Part shown: piece by piece, positions 1 to 6,129 of the stretch
Numbering within the stretch: position 1 is the stretch's first letter
Layout of the letters: every line of letters begins with the position of its first letter
NCBI GenBank assembly: GCA_023253905.1
Contig: JALREG010000328.1
Coordinates: 1 to 6,129 of the forward strand
Source: Burkholderiaceae bacterium
GTDB taxonomy: Bacteria > Pseudomonadota > Gammaproteobacteria > Burkholderiales > Burkholderiaceae
Length of the DNA stretch: 6,129 nucleotides
Reading direction: 5' to 3'
Translations under genes and position numbers: made by a program
The notes under the pieces: model-generated
Told to the model about the DNA's origin: nothing
The model's input: the letters and a program-made list of their open reading frames with translations, nothing else
Database searches by the model: none

Positions 1-2
1 CA

Positions 3-932
3 GCCACCGCCGCAGCCGCCCCGCTGGCCGCGCAGACGCTGCCCGGCAACTGGCGCCTGGTCGCCCCCTTCCCGCCGGGTGGTCCGGTCGACGGTCTGGC
101 CCGGCTGCTCGCCACCGGCCTGCAGGAACGCCACGGTGGCCAGGCCGTGGTCGACAACCGGCCCGGCGCCAACGGCAACATCGGCACCGAAGTCGCCGCG
201 CGCGCGCGGCCCGATGGTGAGACCTTCCTGGTCGGTTCGCCCGGCACCATGGCGATCAACCCATGGCTATTCAAGTCGCTGCCTTACGATGCGGAGAAGG
301 ACTTCGTCGCGGTGACCGTACTGGTCAGTTTTCCGCAGGTGATGGTGGTGAACCCCAAAATTCCGGTGACCACGGTTGCCGAATTTGCAGCCTGGGTGAA
401 AGGTCAGCAGGGTCGGGTCAATTTCGCATCGTCCGGGCAGGGCAGCACCTCGCATCTTGTGATGGAACTGATTCGCGCCGAAGCGAAACTCGACATGACG
501 CATATCCCATTTCGCGGTGGATCGCCCGCAGTGCAGGCGGTCATTGCCGGTGATGTGCAGGTTGCGGTCGAGGGGCTCCCGTCGCTGCCTGGGCATCTGG
601 CGGCGGGAACGATTCGTCCGCTCGCTGTGACCTCGGAGCGTCGCAGCGATGCGCTCCCGAATGTGCCGGCGCTCTCAGAAACCTATCCGGGATTTGATGC
701 GGCGGCATGGGTGATCCTGTTCGCACCGGCAGGCACGCCGACCGCGATCATCAACCGTATGGCAGCCGAGGTGAAAAAATCGCTCGAAGCGCCGGAAGTG
801 CAGGAGCGGTTGGCGAAGATGGGTGCCACGCCGTCAGGCCTCGGGCCTGTCGACACGGCTGCGTTTCACAAGCGTGAACTCGCGAAGTTCAAACGTGCGG
901 TCGAGATTTCGGGGGCGAAGGCCGAGCAGTAG
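3..932 (+). CDS. Bug/TctC-family periplasmic solute-binding protein (5' partial)
   Basis: This is an extracytoplasmic solute receptor of the tripartite tricarboxylate transporter type, which binds a small solute, often a carboxylate, in the periplasm. The frame is open from base 3, giving 309 residues against a usual length of about 325, so only the first part of the signal peptide is missing. The first in-window residues are Ala-rich and end in a plausible signal peptidase I site (PLAAQ, residues 7-11). Family hallmarks follow: the ligand loop PFPPGGPVD (22-30), DNRPGANGNIG (51-61), a PFRGGSPAVQAVIAGDV segment in the middle, and a C-terminal APAGTP segment before the closing helices. An internal GTG at 147 is not the start, because the homologous N-terminal lobe begins upstream of it. 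The stop is TAG at 930-932. The gene is convergent with the next one, so its operon partners lie to the left, outside the window. The ligand cannot be read from the sequence. The family assignment is very secure. Confidence 0.95.
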   Translation, partial: ATAAAAPLAAQTLPGNWRLVAPFPPGGPVDGLARLLATGLQERHGGQAVVDNRPGANGNIGTEVAARARPDGETFLVGSPGTMAINPWLFKSLPYDAEKDFVAVTVLVSFPQVMVVNPKIPVTTVAEFAAWVKGQQGRVNFASSGQGSTSHLVMELIRAEAKLDMTHIPFRGGSPAVQAVIAGDVQVAVEGLPSLPGHLAAGTIRPLAVTSERRSDALPNVPALSETYPGFDAAAWVILFAPAGTPTAIINRMAAEVKKSLEAPEVQERLAKMGATPSGLGPVDTAAFHKRELAKFKRAVEISGAKAEQ

Positions 933-979
933 CGGGCGTGAAGCGGTCGGGTGCGGCGGCCAATACGTCGCGTGCGCCC
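933..979. other. Convergent intergenic gap, no clear terminator
   Basis: This 47-bp gap separates two gene 3' ends that face each other. A short inverted repeat, GCGCCC at 974-979 and GGGCGC at 991-996, flanks the stop codon of the minus-strand gene with an 11-base loop. There is no following T-run on either strand, so it does not meet the usual pattern of an intrinsic terminator. Confidence 0.4.
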
Positions 980-2410
980 TTATTGTGCACGGGCGCGCAG
1001 CGAGGCTTTGACAGCCCGAGCCGCCACATGCTGGCTGGCTAGCATGGCAAGCCCGAATGATTGCGCCAGACCGTTTCCCGGCAGATAACCGGCCCCGCCC
1101 ACCCCGGAGATGGACGCGGCCGCACCCCCCGCCGCATACAGCCCCTTGATCACACTGCCGTCACTGCGCAGTACTCTCGCATTTGCATCGACCCGAAGGC
1201 CACCCTGCGTGTGCGCAAGGGCCCCGGTCACCCAGGCACCGTAGAGCGGGGGCGCGAGGGCTGGGCCGAAACGTTGACGCCCCCACTCGGCGTCATGACC
1301 GCTTGCCACGGCTGCAATAAAGCGTGCGAAGGTGTCCTCGAACGACTGTCGGGGGATGTTGAAATGGTGAGCGAGGTCGGCCGGGCTTTGCGCGATATGA
1401 ATCTTCCCGGCCTCGAACGCTTCCCGATAAGGGCCCTGGGTGCTCGCCGATGCGTGAATACGGGCGTCGAACACCTCGAGCGCAACGCCGCCAGGTTGCG
1501 CCAGCACGAAGGCTGCAAGCTCAGACGGGCCGATGTCCTCTGACACAAACCGTCGGCCGTCGCGGTTGACGAGAAACGCGCCCAGAGGAGGTAGTGACAT
1601 GCCCAGGCGCGTGCGGCCCTCGGGCGGGTTCACGTGACCCTGGCCCTGATAGCCCTGCATGAAGCCGAGATCGGCGCCGAGCGCGCGCCCCAGGTTGACC
1701 GCGCGGCCGTCGTTGGCGCCGGCGCCGATATGGAGCGCGCCCTTCATTTCCGGGAGGTATTCGGCAAGGAGTTCGGGGTTCGCAGCGAAACCTCCGGTCG
1801 CAAGCAATACCGCAGGTGCAGCGAAATCGTGGTGCTGGCCGTGGACGCTCGCTCTGAGTCCGCGGATCCTGGGCGCGTCGCCCGCTGACGATGGATCGAC
1901 TTCGGTGAGAAGCTCGATCGCCTCGGCATCATCAACGCATTGAATCAGCGAACAGGCGCTCACAGCGCCGCGTAGCAGTGCGTGCAGTTCGCGCCCGCTT
2001 TCGGCTGGGGTGGCGTGCAGGCGCACAGCGCTGTGCCCTGGCACTGAGAGACCAGCCAGCAACTTGATGGGCAGACCCGCGACGTCAGCGAGGAAGTGCA
2101 CCGCAGGCGCGCTTTGCGCGGCGATTGCAGCGAGCACTGGCGGATCGACTGCACCGCCCGCCTTCGCATGGGCGTCGCCAGCAAAGCGGTCGGGATCGTC
2201 GGCGATACCCGCCTCGGCCTGGTAGCGCGTGCCCGCTCCGGGGAACAGGCCGCCGCTTACCATCAGGTTGGAGGGACCGCCTGGGTCGCGTTCCAGAAGC
2301 AGCACGGACGCCCCGTGATGTGCGGCCACCAGCGCGGCCATCATGCCGGCGGCGCCTGCGCCTGCGACAACGAGGTCTGCGTGAGGGGTAGAGATCGAGA
2401 CGGAAGGCAT
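980..2410 (-). CDS. FAD-dependent fumarate reductase/succinate dehydrogenase-type flavoprotein
   Basis: This complete 476-residue protein belongs to the FAD-binding family of fumarate reductase, 3-ketosteroid dehydrogenase and tricarballylate dehydrogenase flavoproteins, which add or remove hydrogen across a C-C bond next to a carboxylate or ketone. FAD-binding features are the N-terminal dinucleotide fold GAGAAG (17-22), the ribose-binding acid E40, ATGGF (204-208), DGRAVNLGRALGAD (234-247) and the C-terminal LYAAGG (424-429). NRDGRRFVSED (282-292) is typical of the capping-domain region. HTQGG (400-404) matches the conserved HxxGG of the family. The glycine-rich end reads GYLPGNG (441-447), where fumarate reductases carry a substrate-binding Arg. 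There is no signal peptide, haem motif or Fe-S motif, so it is probably cytosolic and needs an outside electron partner. ATG at 2408-2410 was chosen because the Rossmann strand begins 11 residues later. No good Shine-Dalgarno precedes it, and an in-frame ATG at 2486-2488 would add 26 residues. It is divergent from the next gene. The substrate is unknown. Confidence 0.9.
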   Translation of the reverse strand: MPSVSISTPHADLVVAGAGAAGMMAALVAAHHGASVLLLERDPGGPSNLMVSGGLFPGAGTRYQAEAGIADDPDRFAGDAHAKAGGAVDPPVLAAIAAQSAPAVHFLADVAGLPIKLLAGLSVPGHSAVRLHATPAESGRELHALLRGAVSACSLIQCVDDAEAIELLTEVDPSSAGDAPRIRGLRASVHGQHHDFAAPAVLLATGGFAANPELLAEYLPEMKGALHIGAGANDGRAVNLGRALGADLGFMQGYQGQGHVNPPEGRTRLGMSLPPLGAFLVNRDGRRFVSEDIGPSELAAFVLAQPGGVALEVFDARIHASASTQGPYREAFEAGKIHIAQSPADLAHHFNIPRQSFEDTFARFIAAVASGHDAEWGRQRFGPALAPPLYGAWVTGALAHTQGGLRVDANARVLRSDGSVIKGLYAAGGAAASISGVGGAGYLPGNGLAQSFGLAMLASQHVAARAVKASLRARAQ

Positions 2411-2491
2411 CGTGTGGCGCTTGAACGAGTGAGGGATTCGGGCGAGTATCTGACAGCCTTTTTTGGCAGTCTTTTCCCGAGCCATCATAAC
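2411..2491. promoter_or_regulatory. Divergent intergenic region, probable promoter/operator region
   Basis: This 81-bp region lies between the two divergent flavoenzyme genes and should hold both promoters. On the + strand TTGAAC (2421-2426) and GAGTAT (2444-2449) are 17 bp apart; they match the sigma-70 boxes in four and three of six positions, which is weak. On the - strand GATACT (2450-2445) is a possible -10 box without a good -35. An imperfect inverted repeat is centred here. Neither gene has a convincing Shine-Dalgarno sequence, so either start could be leaderless or misplaced by some codons. Confidence 0.4.
2452..2471. repeat. Imperfect inverted repeat, possible operator
   Basis: GACAGCC at 2452-2458 is the inverted complement of GGCAGTC at 2465-2471 with one central mismatch, separated by six T residues. 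Six of seven pairs match. Its place in a short divergent intergenic region fits a dimeric regulator's binding site that controls both genes. A hairpin in the + strand leader RNA is the other reading. No regulator gene is in the window, and a repeat this short can arise by chance. Confidence 0.35.
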
Positions 2492-4540
2492 GTGACCGCT
2501 ATCCCTGTCGCGATCCCGATTCTTGCAGCCGCACCCACGCCTGGGGCTGGCACGCCGGAGCCTGCCTATCCGTCGATGCTCGCGCCGCTGACGCTGGCTG
2601 GTAAGCGTCTGCGGAACCGCATCGTCCATCTGTCGATGACCACCTTTTCGAACCGCGATGCCAAGGTGGGGCCGACGCTTCTCAACTATTGTGCGAGCCG
2701 GGCTCGTGGCGGCGCAGCAATGCTGGTCACCGAACCCATCAGCATGGCGCGTCATCATCATCTGGCCACGCGCGCCGACGCCTGGAACGACACGGATCTC
2801 GATGGCCTCAGCCGGCTCGCTCATGCCGTTGAATCTGAAGACTGCCGGCTGATCGGGCAGCTTCTGGAACGGGGTCGTGCCCGCAATCAGCCGGGTCGCA
2901 GCTTTGATGGCATTGGCATGTCGGTGCTGCCCGACGATCTCAGCTGGTCCATGCCGCGTGCCCTGCTGCGTAGCGAAATCGCGCCGCTTCTCGATGAATA
3001 CGCCAAGGCGGCTGCGAGGCTCAAGCGCTGTGGCTGGAGCGGTCTTGAGATTTCCGCGGGGCATGGGCATTTTTTTCATCAAACGCTCTCGCCCTGGTCG
3101 AATCGCCGCACCGATGACTACGGCGGAGATCTTGAAGGTCGGACCCGGCTGCTGCGCGAACTGATCGATGCGATTCGTGCCAACTGTGGCGGCGACTTCA
3201 TTCTGGGTTTGAAACTTCCAGGAAACGACTGGCTCCCGGGCAGCATCGATCCCGCTTACGCCGCCGCGGTTGCTCGACGGCTCACCTCGGGCGGCCAGGT
3301 TGATTACGTTTCTTTCTGCTGGGGAAGCCACTCTCGGACGCTCGAGCGACATGTACCCGATGGCTACACCGAGCGCGTGACGTACCGATCGACCATTCGC
3401 GAGCTCGCACAGGCCATTCCCGAGGTCCCGGTGATCGCGGTCGGCCGGATCACCGATCCGGCGGAGGCTGATGCGATCGTGGCTGACGGCACGGCGGCGA
3501 TGGTGGGTATTGGTCGCGCGCTCATCGCTGATCCCGCCTGGGCGAACAAGGCGCAAGCGGGGCGTGCCCACGACATTCGCTACTGCGTGTCATGCAACAC
3601 CTGCTGGGAACGGATTTCCCAGCAGCGCCTGCCAATTGGCTGCGACAACAATCCTCGGGTGGGTCTCGCAGATGAAGTCGACTACCGGCCGGTGCGTGCC
3701 GAACATGCCCGGCGTGTAGTCATCGTCGGCGCAGGCCCAGCGGGCCTGGAATCGGCCTGGATTGCGGCGGCACGTGGTCATCGTGTGACGGTTCTCACCC
3801 GCGGCGATGAGGTGGGCGGCAAGCTGCGCCTGCGTGCTCGGTTACCAGGTGGCGAGTCAGTGAGCAGTGTGTATGACTACCAACATGCGGCAGCGCTTCG
3901 ATACGGATGCGAGTTCGTCATGCGCCGCGACGCGCAACTGGCTGACGTCCTTGCTTACGAACCCGATGGGGTGATCCTCGCAACGGGGGCCGACATGGTT
4001 CCCCCGCTCTGGCTGCCGGACGATATCCGCGATTCCGGGCTGGTGCCCGATCTGCGAAGCGCCATGCGCGAGGTGCTGCGCCACGGCGCGCGGCAGCCAG
4101 GCTCCGCCGTTATCTTTGACATGGACCATGGTGAGGGTACCTATGCGGCCGCCGAGTATCTGCACTCGGTTTTTGATCGGGTTGTGATTGTCACGCCGCG
4201 CGATACGGTGGCGCAGGACCTGCCGATGGTCGTCCGCCAGGGAATCTTGCGGCGGTTGAATGAAAAGCGCATTGGTGTGATTACCCTGTCCGAGCCCGTG
4301 TGGAGCGAGCGGGTGGAAAGTGCGGCCGAGCTGGTCTGCGTTAACGTCTACAACGGAGAGCAGACGCTGGTGCGTGACCTGGCGTTTCTCGCATGGTCCA
4401 CGCCTCGAGCGCCCGAGGTTGCGCTCGCGCTTGAACTTGCCGAGCGCGGCATCGTGTTTCACAGGGTCGGGGATGCCCAGGCAGCGCGTTCGCTGTATGC
4501 GGCCACATCGGAGGGGCATGCCGCAGGCCACGCGGTCTGA
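2492..4540 (+). CDS. Iron-sulfur flavoenzyme, OYE barrel fused to Rossmann domains (TMADH/2,4-dienoyl-CoA reductase-like)
   Basis: This 682-residue enzyme has the architecture of trimethylamine dehydrogenase (TMADH) and 2,4-dienoyl-CoA reductase (FadH), whose members carry FMN, one [4Fe-4S] cluster and a C-terminal nucleotide-binding part. The FMN barrel spans about residues 27-350 and starts with the typical APLTLAGKRLRNRIV. It contains the signature SPWSNRRTDDYGG (200-212) and ends with VGRITDP and IGRALIADP. Cluster cysteines are C365, C368, C371 and C384. A Rossmann fold follows with GAGPAG (413-418) and an EVGGKLRLRARLPGG stretch, then a second nucleotide-binding-like fold from about 539 (AVIFDMDHGEG). 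Active-site residues are unusual: S188, H191 and H193 replace the common H/Y, N/H and Y, and E126 replaces the His of QLxHxGR. GTG at 2492 was chosen because it leaves about 26 residues before the barrel and avoids overlapping the divergent gene. ATG at 2576 and GTG at 2429 are alternatives. The substrate is unknown; a redox role beside the divergent flavoprotein is inferred. Confidence 0.9.
   Translation: MTAIPVAIPILAAAPTPGAGTPEPAYPSMLAPLTLAGKRLRNRIVHLSMTTFSNRDAKVGPTLLNYCASRARGGAAMLVTEPISMARHHHLATRADAWNDTDLDGLSRLAHAVESEDCRLIGQLLERGRARNQPGRSFDGIGMSVLPDDLSWSMPRALLRSEIAPLLDEYAKAAARLKRCGWSGLEISAGHGHFFHQTLSPWSNRRTDDYGGDLEGRTRLLRELIDAIRANCGGDFILGLKLPGNDWLPGSIDPAYAAAVARRLTSGGQVDYVSFCWGSHSRTLERHVPDGYTERVTYRSTIRELAQAIPEVPVIAVGRITDPAEADAIVADGTAAMVGIGRALIADPAWANKAQAGRAHDIRYCVSCNTCWERISQQRLPIGCDNNPRVGLADEVDYRPVRAEHARRVVIVGAGPAGLESAWIAAARGHRVTVLTRGDEVGGKLRLRARLPGGESVSSVYDYQHAAALRYGCEFVMRRDAQLADVLAYEPDGVILATGADMVPPLWLPDDIRDSGLVPDLRSAMREVLRHGARQPGSAVIFDMDHGEGTYAAAEYLHSVFDRVVIVTPRDTVAQDLPMVVRQGILRRLNEKRIGVITLSEPVWSERVESAAELVCVNVYNGEQTLVRDLAFLAWSTPRAPEVALALELAERGIVFHRVGDAQAARSLYAATSEGHAAGHAV
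3584..3643 (+). other. [4Fe-4S] cluster cysteine motif, CX2CX2CX12C
   Basis: Four cysteine codons (3584, 3593, 3602 and 3641; residues 365, 368, 371 and 384) lie just after the barrel. As I recall the families, the spacing equals that of trimethylamine dehydrogenase (CX2CX2CX12C), while FadH has CX2CX3CX11C. The cluster would pass electrons between FMN and an acceptor. Confidence 0.8.
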
Positions 4541-4572
4541 TGCTCTGAAGGGCGCGGGCGGCCCCGTGAGAC
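4541..4572. other. Short convergent gap
   Basis: These 32 bp separate the stop codons of two convergent genes. A four-pair GC stem (4550-4553 with 4561-4564) is the only pairing seen and no T-run follows, so no terminator is called. Confidence 0.4.
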
Positions 4573-6129
4573 TCAACCCTGCGTCAGACCCCACTGAGCG
4601 AGCGCCTCAGGCGCCAGGCCCAGCGATCGAAAGTAGTCGGTCGGCAACTGATCGTAAGCGCGATCAGGTAGCGGCTCGACGTCACCGGGGGTCCAGCTGC
4701 CATCGACATCGCCGGCGAGCACGCCCACCAGATTCACTGCTGCTGACTGACCCGCGCGGGCACTGACCGCGGCATCGGTGGATGTAACGGCATGACGCGT
4801 GTACACCGAACCTGTCGCGGCATTCCAAAGCGCCTCGGATTCGCCCGCAAAGCGCCAGACAGAGGCCGGTGCATCGTTCACGCCGAGCGCGAGCTTAAGA
4901 ATGGCATCGGCATCCGTTCGCGTGACCTTCCCATCGCGATCCATGTCCGCAGCCAGCACCTGATAGGGCGAGACCGGCATTGCATCCTGCGAGCCGTCGC
5001 CCATGAACGGATTGGGCGTGCGCCCGTTCGCGAGCTTGAGTGCAGCCAGCGCATCGGCCGCACTGACTGCGCGTGCGACTTCACCAGCGCCCGCCTCACG
5101 GCTGGCGCTCACACGTAAGAGCCCATCAAAGTCGAGCCCATCGAGCCACCAGCGGCCATCGATCCCGCTGGTGGCGACCGGCGCGGCCGGAGCCTGGGTT
5201 GACGTGACGGTTTGGGCCTGCGCGCTCACCTGAACATCGTCAAGCAGTGCGTGGCTCTTCCAGTGGTAAGTGATGCCGGTGAGAGCCGCCGCGCGGGCGC
5301 CCGTTGCCCCAGCGTTGGCTGCGCCCGGCGCGAAGGTTGCCGGCACTTCTGTAAGCAGGCCGACTTCAGCCGTGGGCGCGCTCGGAACGTAGCCGATGTT
5401 ACCTGCACTGTCGCGGTAGACGGCCTCAACAGAGATCACCTTCCCGACATGGGCCTGGGTGAGTTGAAAGGAGGGCGAGGGCGAGATCGCGCTGACCGGT
5501 ATGCCATCGGCACGCCACACCCAGCCAACCAGACTGCTGGCGGAAAACCCATCGGGATCGGTGAGCGTGTGTTGCGCGGTGAGCGTCTGGCCTTGAACCG
5601 GACTGCCGGTGATTAGCACTTCCCCGCCTGGCGGTTTCGGATCGTAGTAACTGCCGACGATCCCTATCGTGACGGTCGGGCTGCTCACTTCGCCGCCGCT
5701 GCCCGCGCGGACCGGGACGGTGCTCAGAATGTCGACCGTTGGATAGCCATCGATCACTCGTCCGAACACCGCGTAGCCGTTACCGTCAGTCGCCCGGTTG
5801 GCATCCAGAAAAAGGTTGTCTGCAACATTGATGAAAAACTGGCTGGTCGCGCTGTTCGGATCGCCCGTGCGCGCCATGGCGATGGTTCCGAACGTGTTGC
5901 TGAGCCCGGTCACGGAGGTGCTTTGCAAATCGATCTTTGCCTGCGTGGGGGCCTTGTAGGAGATCTGACCGGTAGAGTCGACCGTATAGCCGCCCCCCTG
6001 GATCATGAAGCCGTCGATTACGCGGTGAAAAATCGTGTTGTTGTAGAAGCCGCTCTTCACATACTGAACGAAGTTGGCAACCGTACTGGCGGCCCGCGTC
6101 GATTCAAGTTCGATCAGCAGGTCTCCGTA
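4573..6129 (-). CDS. Cyclophilin-type peptidyl-prolyl isomerase with Ig-like and dockerin-like C-terminal domains (5' partial)
   Basis: The frame runs off the right edge, leaving 518 residues. The visible N-terminus (YGDLLIELESTRAASTVANF) is already inside the cyclophilin fold, so the Met at 6060 is internal. Cyclophilins catalyse cis-trans isomerisation of X-Pro bonds. The active-site motifs are FHRVI (34-38, with the catalytic Arg), FMIQGG (41-46), QFFINV (97-102), FLD (107-109) and YAVFGRV (119-125), as in bacterial enzymes. After about residue 163 comes a Pro/Gly linker, an Ig-like domain (about 172-257), a low-complexity Ala/Thr/Pro stretch, and a dockerin-like module (about 345-480) with one good calcium loop, followed by GDVDGSW and a terminal LAQWGLTQG. 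Such tails belong to exported or surface proteins, so periplasmic or extracellular location is inferred; any signal peptide is outside the window. Ordinary bacterial cyclophilins are about 160-200 residues, so this one is greatly extended. The isomerase call is very secure; the role of the tail is not. Confidence 0.92.
   Translation of the reverse strand, partial: YGDLLIELESTRAASTVANFVQYVKSGFYNNTIFHRVIDGFMIQGGGYTVDSTGQISYKAPTQAKIDLQSTSVTGLSNTFGTIAMARTGDPNSATSQFFINVADNLFLDANRATDGNGYAVFGRVIDGYPTVDILSTVPVRAGSGGEVSSPTVTIGIVGSYYDPKPPGGEVLITGSPVQGQTLTAQHTLTDPDGFSASSLVGWVWRADGIPVSAISPSPSFQLTQAHVGKVISVEAVYRDSAGNIGYVPSAPTAEVGLLTEVPATFAPGAANAGATGARAAALTGITYHWKSHALLDDVQVSAQAQTVTSTQAPAAPVATSGIDGRWWLDGLDFDGLLRVSASREAGAGEVARAVSAADALAALKLANGRTPNPFMGDGSQDAMPVSPYQVLAADMDRDGKVTRTDADAILKLALGVNDAPASVWRFAGESEALWNAATGSVYTRHAVTSTDAAVSARAGQSAAVNLVGVLAGDVDGSWTPGDVEPLPDRAYDQLPTDYFRSLGLAPEALAQWGLTQG
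4912..4947 (-). other. Dockerin-like EF-hand calcium loop
   Basis: Residues 395-406 read DMDRDGKVTRTD, a 12-residue loop with Asp at positions 1, 3, 5 and 12 and Gly at 6, followed by the helix ADAILKLALG. A matching upstream helix (ADALAALKLANG, about 358-369) looks like the first half of the duplicated pair, but its loop lacks the acidic ligands. The arrangement is that of a dockerin-like double EF-hand with one intact site. Confidence 0.75.
5359..5616 (-). other. Ig-like domain of bacterial surface proteins
   Basis: Residues 172-257 follow the pattern GxxLTAxxTLxDxDG, a central W-x-W/x-R-DG, then F-x-LTQAHVGKVISVxxxYxDxxG and a final SAPTAEVG. This resembles the short beta-sandwich modules that are often tandem in large bacterial adhesins and RTX-like proteins. 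Only one copy is visible here. Its likely role is as a spacer or binding module. Confidence 0.7.
5641..6129 (-). other. Cyclophilin (PPIase) domain
   Basis: This region encodes residues 1-163 of the visible protein. The catalytic Arg (R36), Q44, the SQFFINV strand and the FLD motif are all present. Tyr119 stands where human cyclophilin A has His126, and Phe107 lies near the place of its Trp121; both are usual in bacterial cyclophilins. Isomerase activity is therefore plausible. Confidence 0.9.

Noticed and set aside
974..996. Possible terminator hairpin between the Bug gene and the flavoprotein gene
   Set aside because: The stem is only six pairs with an 11-base loop and no T-run, and it includes the flavoprotein stop codon.
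1228..1548. Overlapping open frames on both strands within the flavoprotein gene
   Set aside because: They are out-of-frame shadows in GC-rich coding DNA; the flavoprotein frame carries continuous family motifs through this region.
2096..2491. Upstream open frame in front of the iron-sulfur flavoenzyme on the + strand
   Set aside because: Most of it is antisense to the N-terminus of the flavoprotein gene and its translation resembles no domain; the barrel starts only near 2570.
2411..3571. Long open minus-strand extension upstream of the FAD flavoprotein gene, which would make an 863-residue protein
   Set aside because: The extra 387 residues lie antisense to the well-recognised OYE barrel, are rich in Arg/His with no family resemblance, and the flavin fold begins right after the ATG at 2410. 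High GC content keeps antisense frames open.
3857..4594. 245-residue minus-strand open frame
   Set aside because: It is antisense to the Rossmann domains of the iron-sulfur flavoenzyme, shows no recognisable motif, and overlaps the end of the cyclophilin fusion gene.
5212..5616. 134-residue plus-strand open frame inside the cyclophilin fusion gene
   Set aside because: It is antisense to the Ig-like domain, Cys/Arg-rich and without motif or ribosome binding site.

Overview
The window is GC-rich bacterial DNA and most likely comes from a betaproteobacterium (Burkholderiales or Rhodocyclales type). The main reason is the Bug-family (TctC) periplasmic solute-binding protein at the left edge, a family hugely expanded in Burkholderiales. 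The dockerin-like C-terminal module at the right edge is also, from memory, common in surface proteins of those groups. The sequence alone does not fix a genus.

The layout is four protein genes, almost without gaps. (1) At 3-932 on the + strand is a Bug/TctC solute-binding protein lacking only its extreme N-terminus. (2) At 980-2410 on the - strand is a complete FAD-dependent dehydrogenase/reductase of the fumarate reductase/succinate dehydrogenase flavoprotein superfamily. (3) At about 2492-4540 on the + strand, divergent from it, is a complete iron-sulfur flavoenzyme with an Old Yellow Enzyme barrel, a [4Fe-4S] cysteine motif and two Rossmann-type domains, as in trimethylamine dehydrogenase and 2,4-dienoyl-CoA reductase. 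(4) At 4573-6129 on the - strand is the C-terminal part of a large protein joining a cyclophilin-type peptidyl-prolyl isomerase to an Ig-like domain and a dockerin-like calcium-binding tail; its start lies beyond the window. No RNA genes, CRISPR arrays, insertion sequences or long repeats were seen.

The Bug protein probably delivers a small organic acid or related solute to a membrane transporter. The two divergent flavoenzymes could carry out consecutive or coupled redox steps on a carboxylate, enone or similar substrate. They share an 81-bp intergenic region with an imperfect inverted repeat that could be an operator. This pathway link is inference from gene order; the Bug gene is convergent with the flavoprotein gene, so it is not in the same transcript. 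The cyclophilin fusion looks unrelated and is probably exported.

The most notable points are the unusual active-site residues of the iron-sulfur flavoenzyme, which has trimethylamine-dehydrogenase-like cysteine spacing but lacks the usual catalytic tyrosines, and the cyclophilin/Ig/dockerin-like architecture. Nothing here clearly amounts to a wholly new system.
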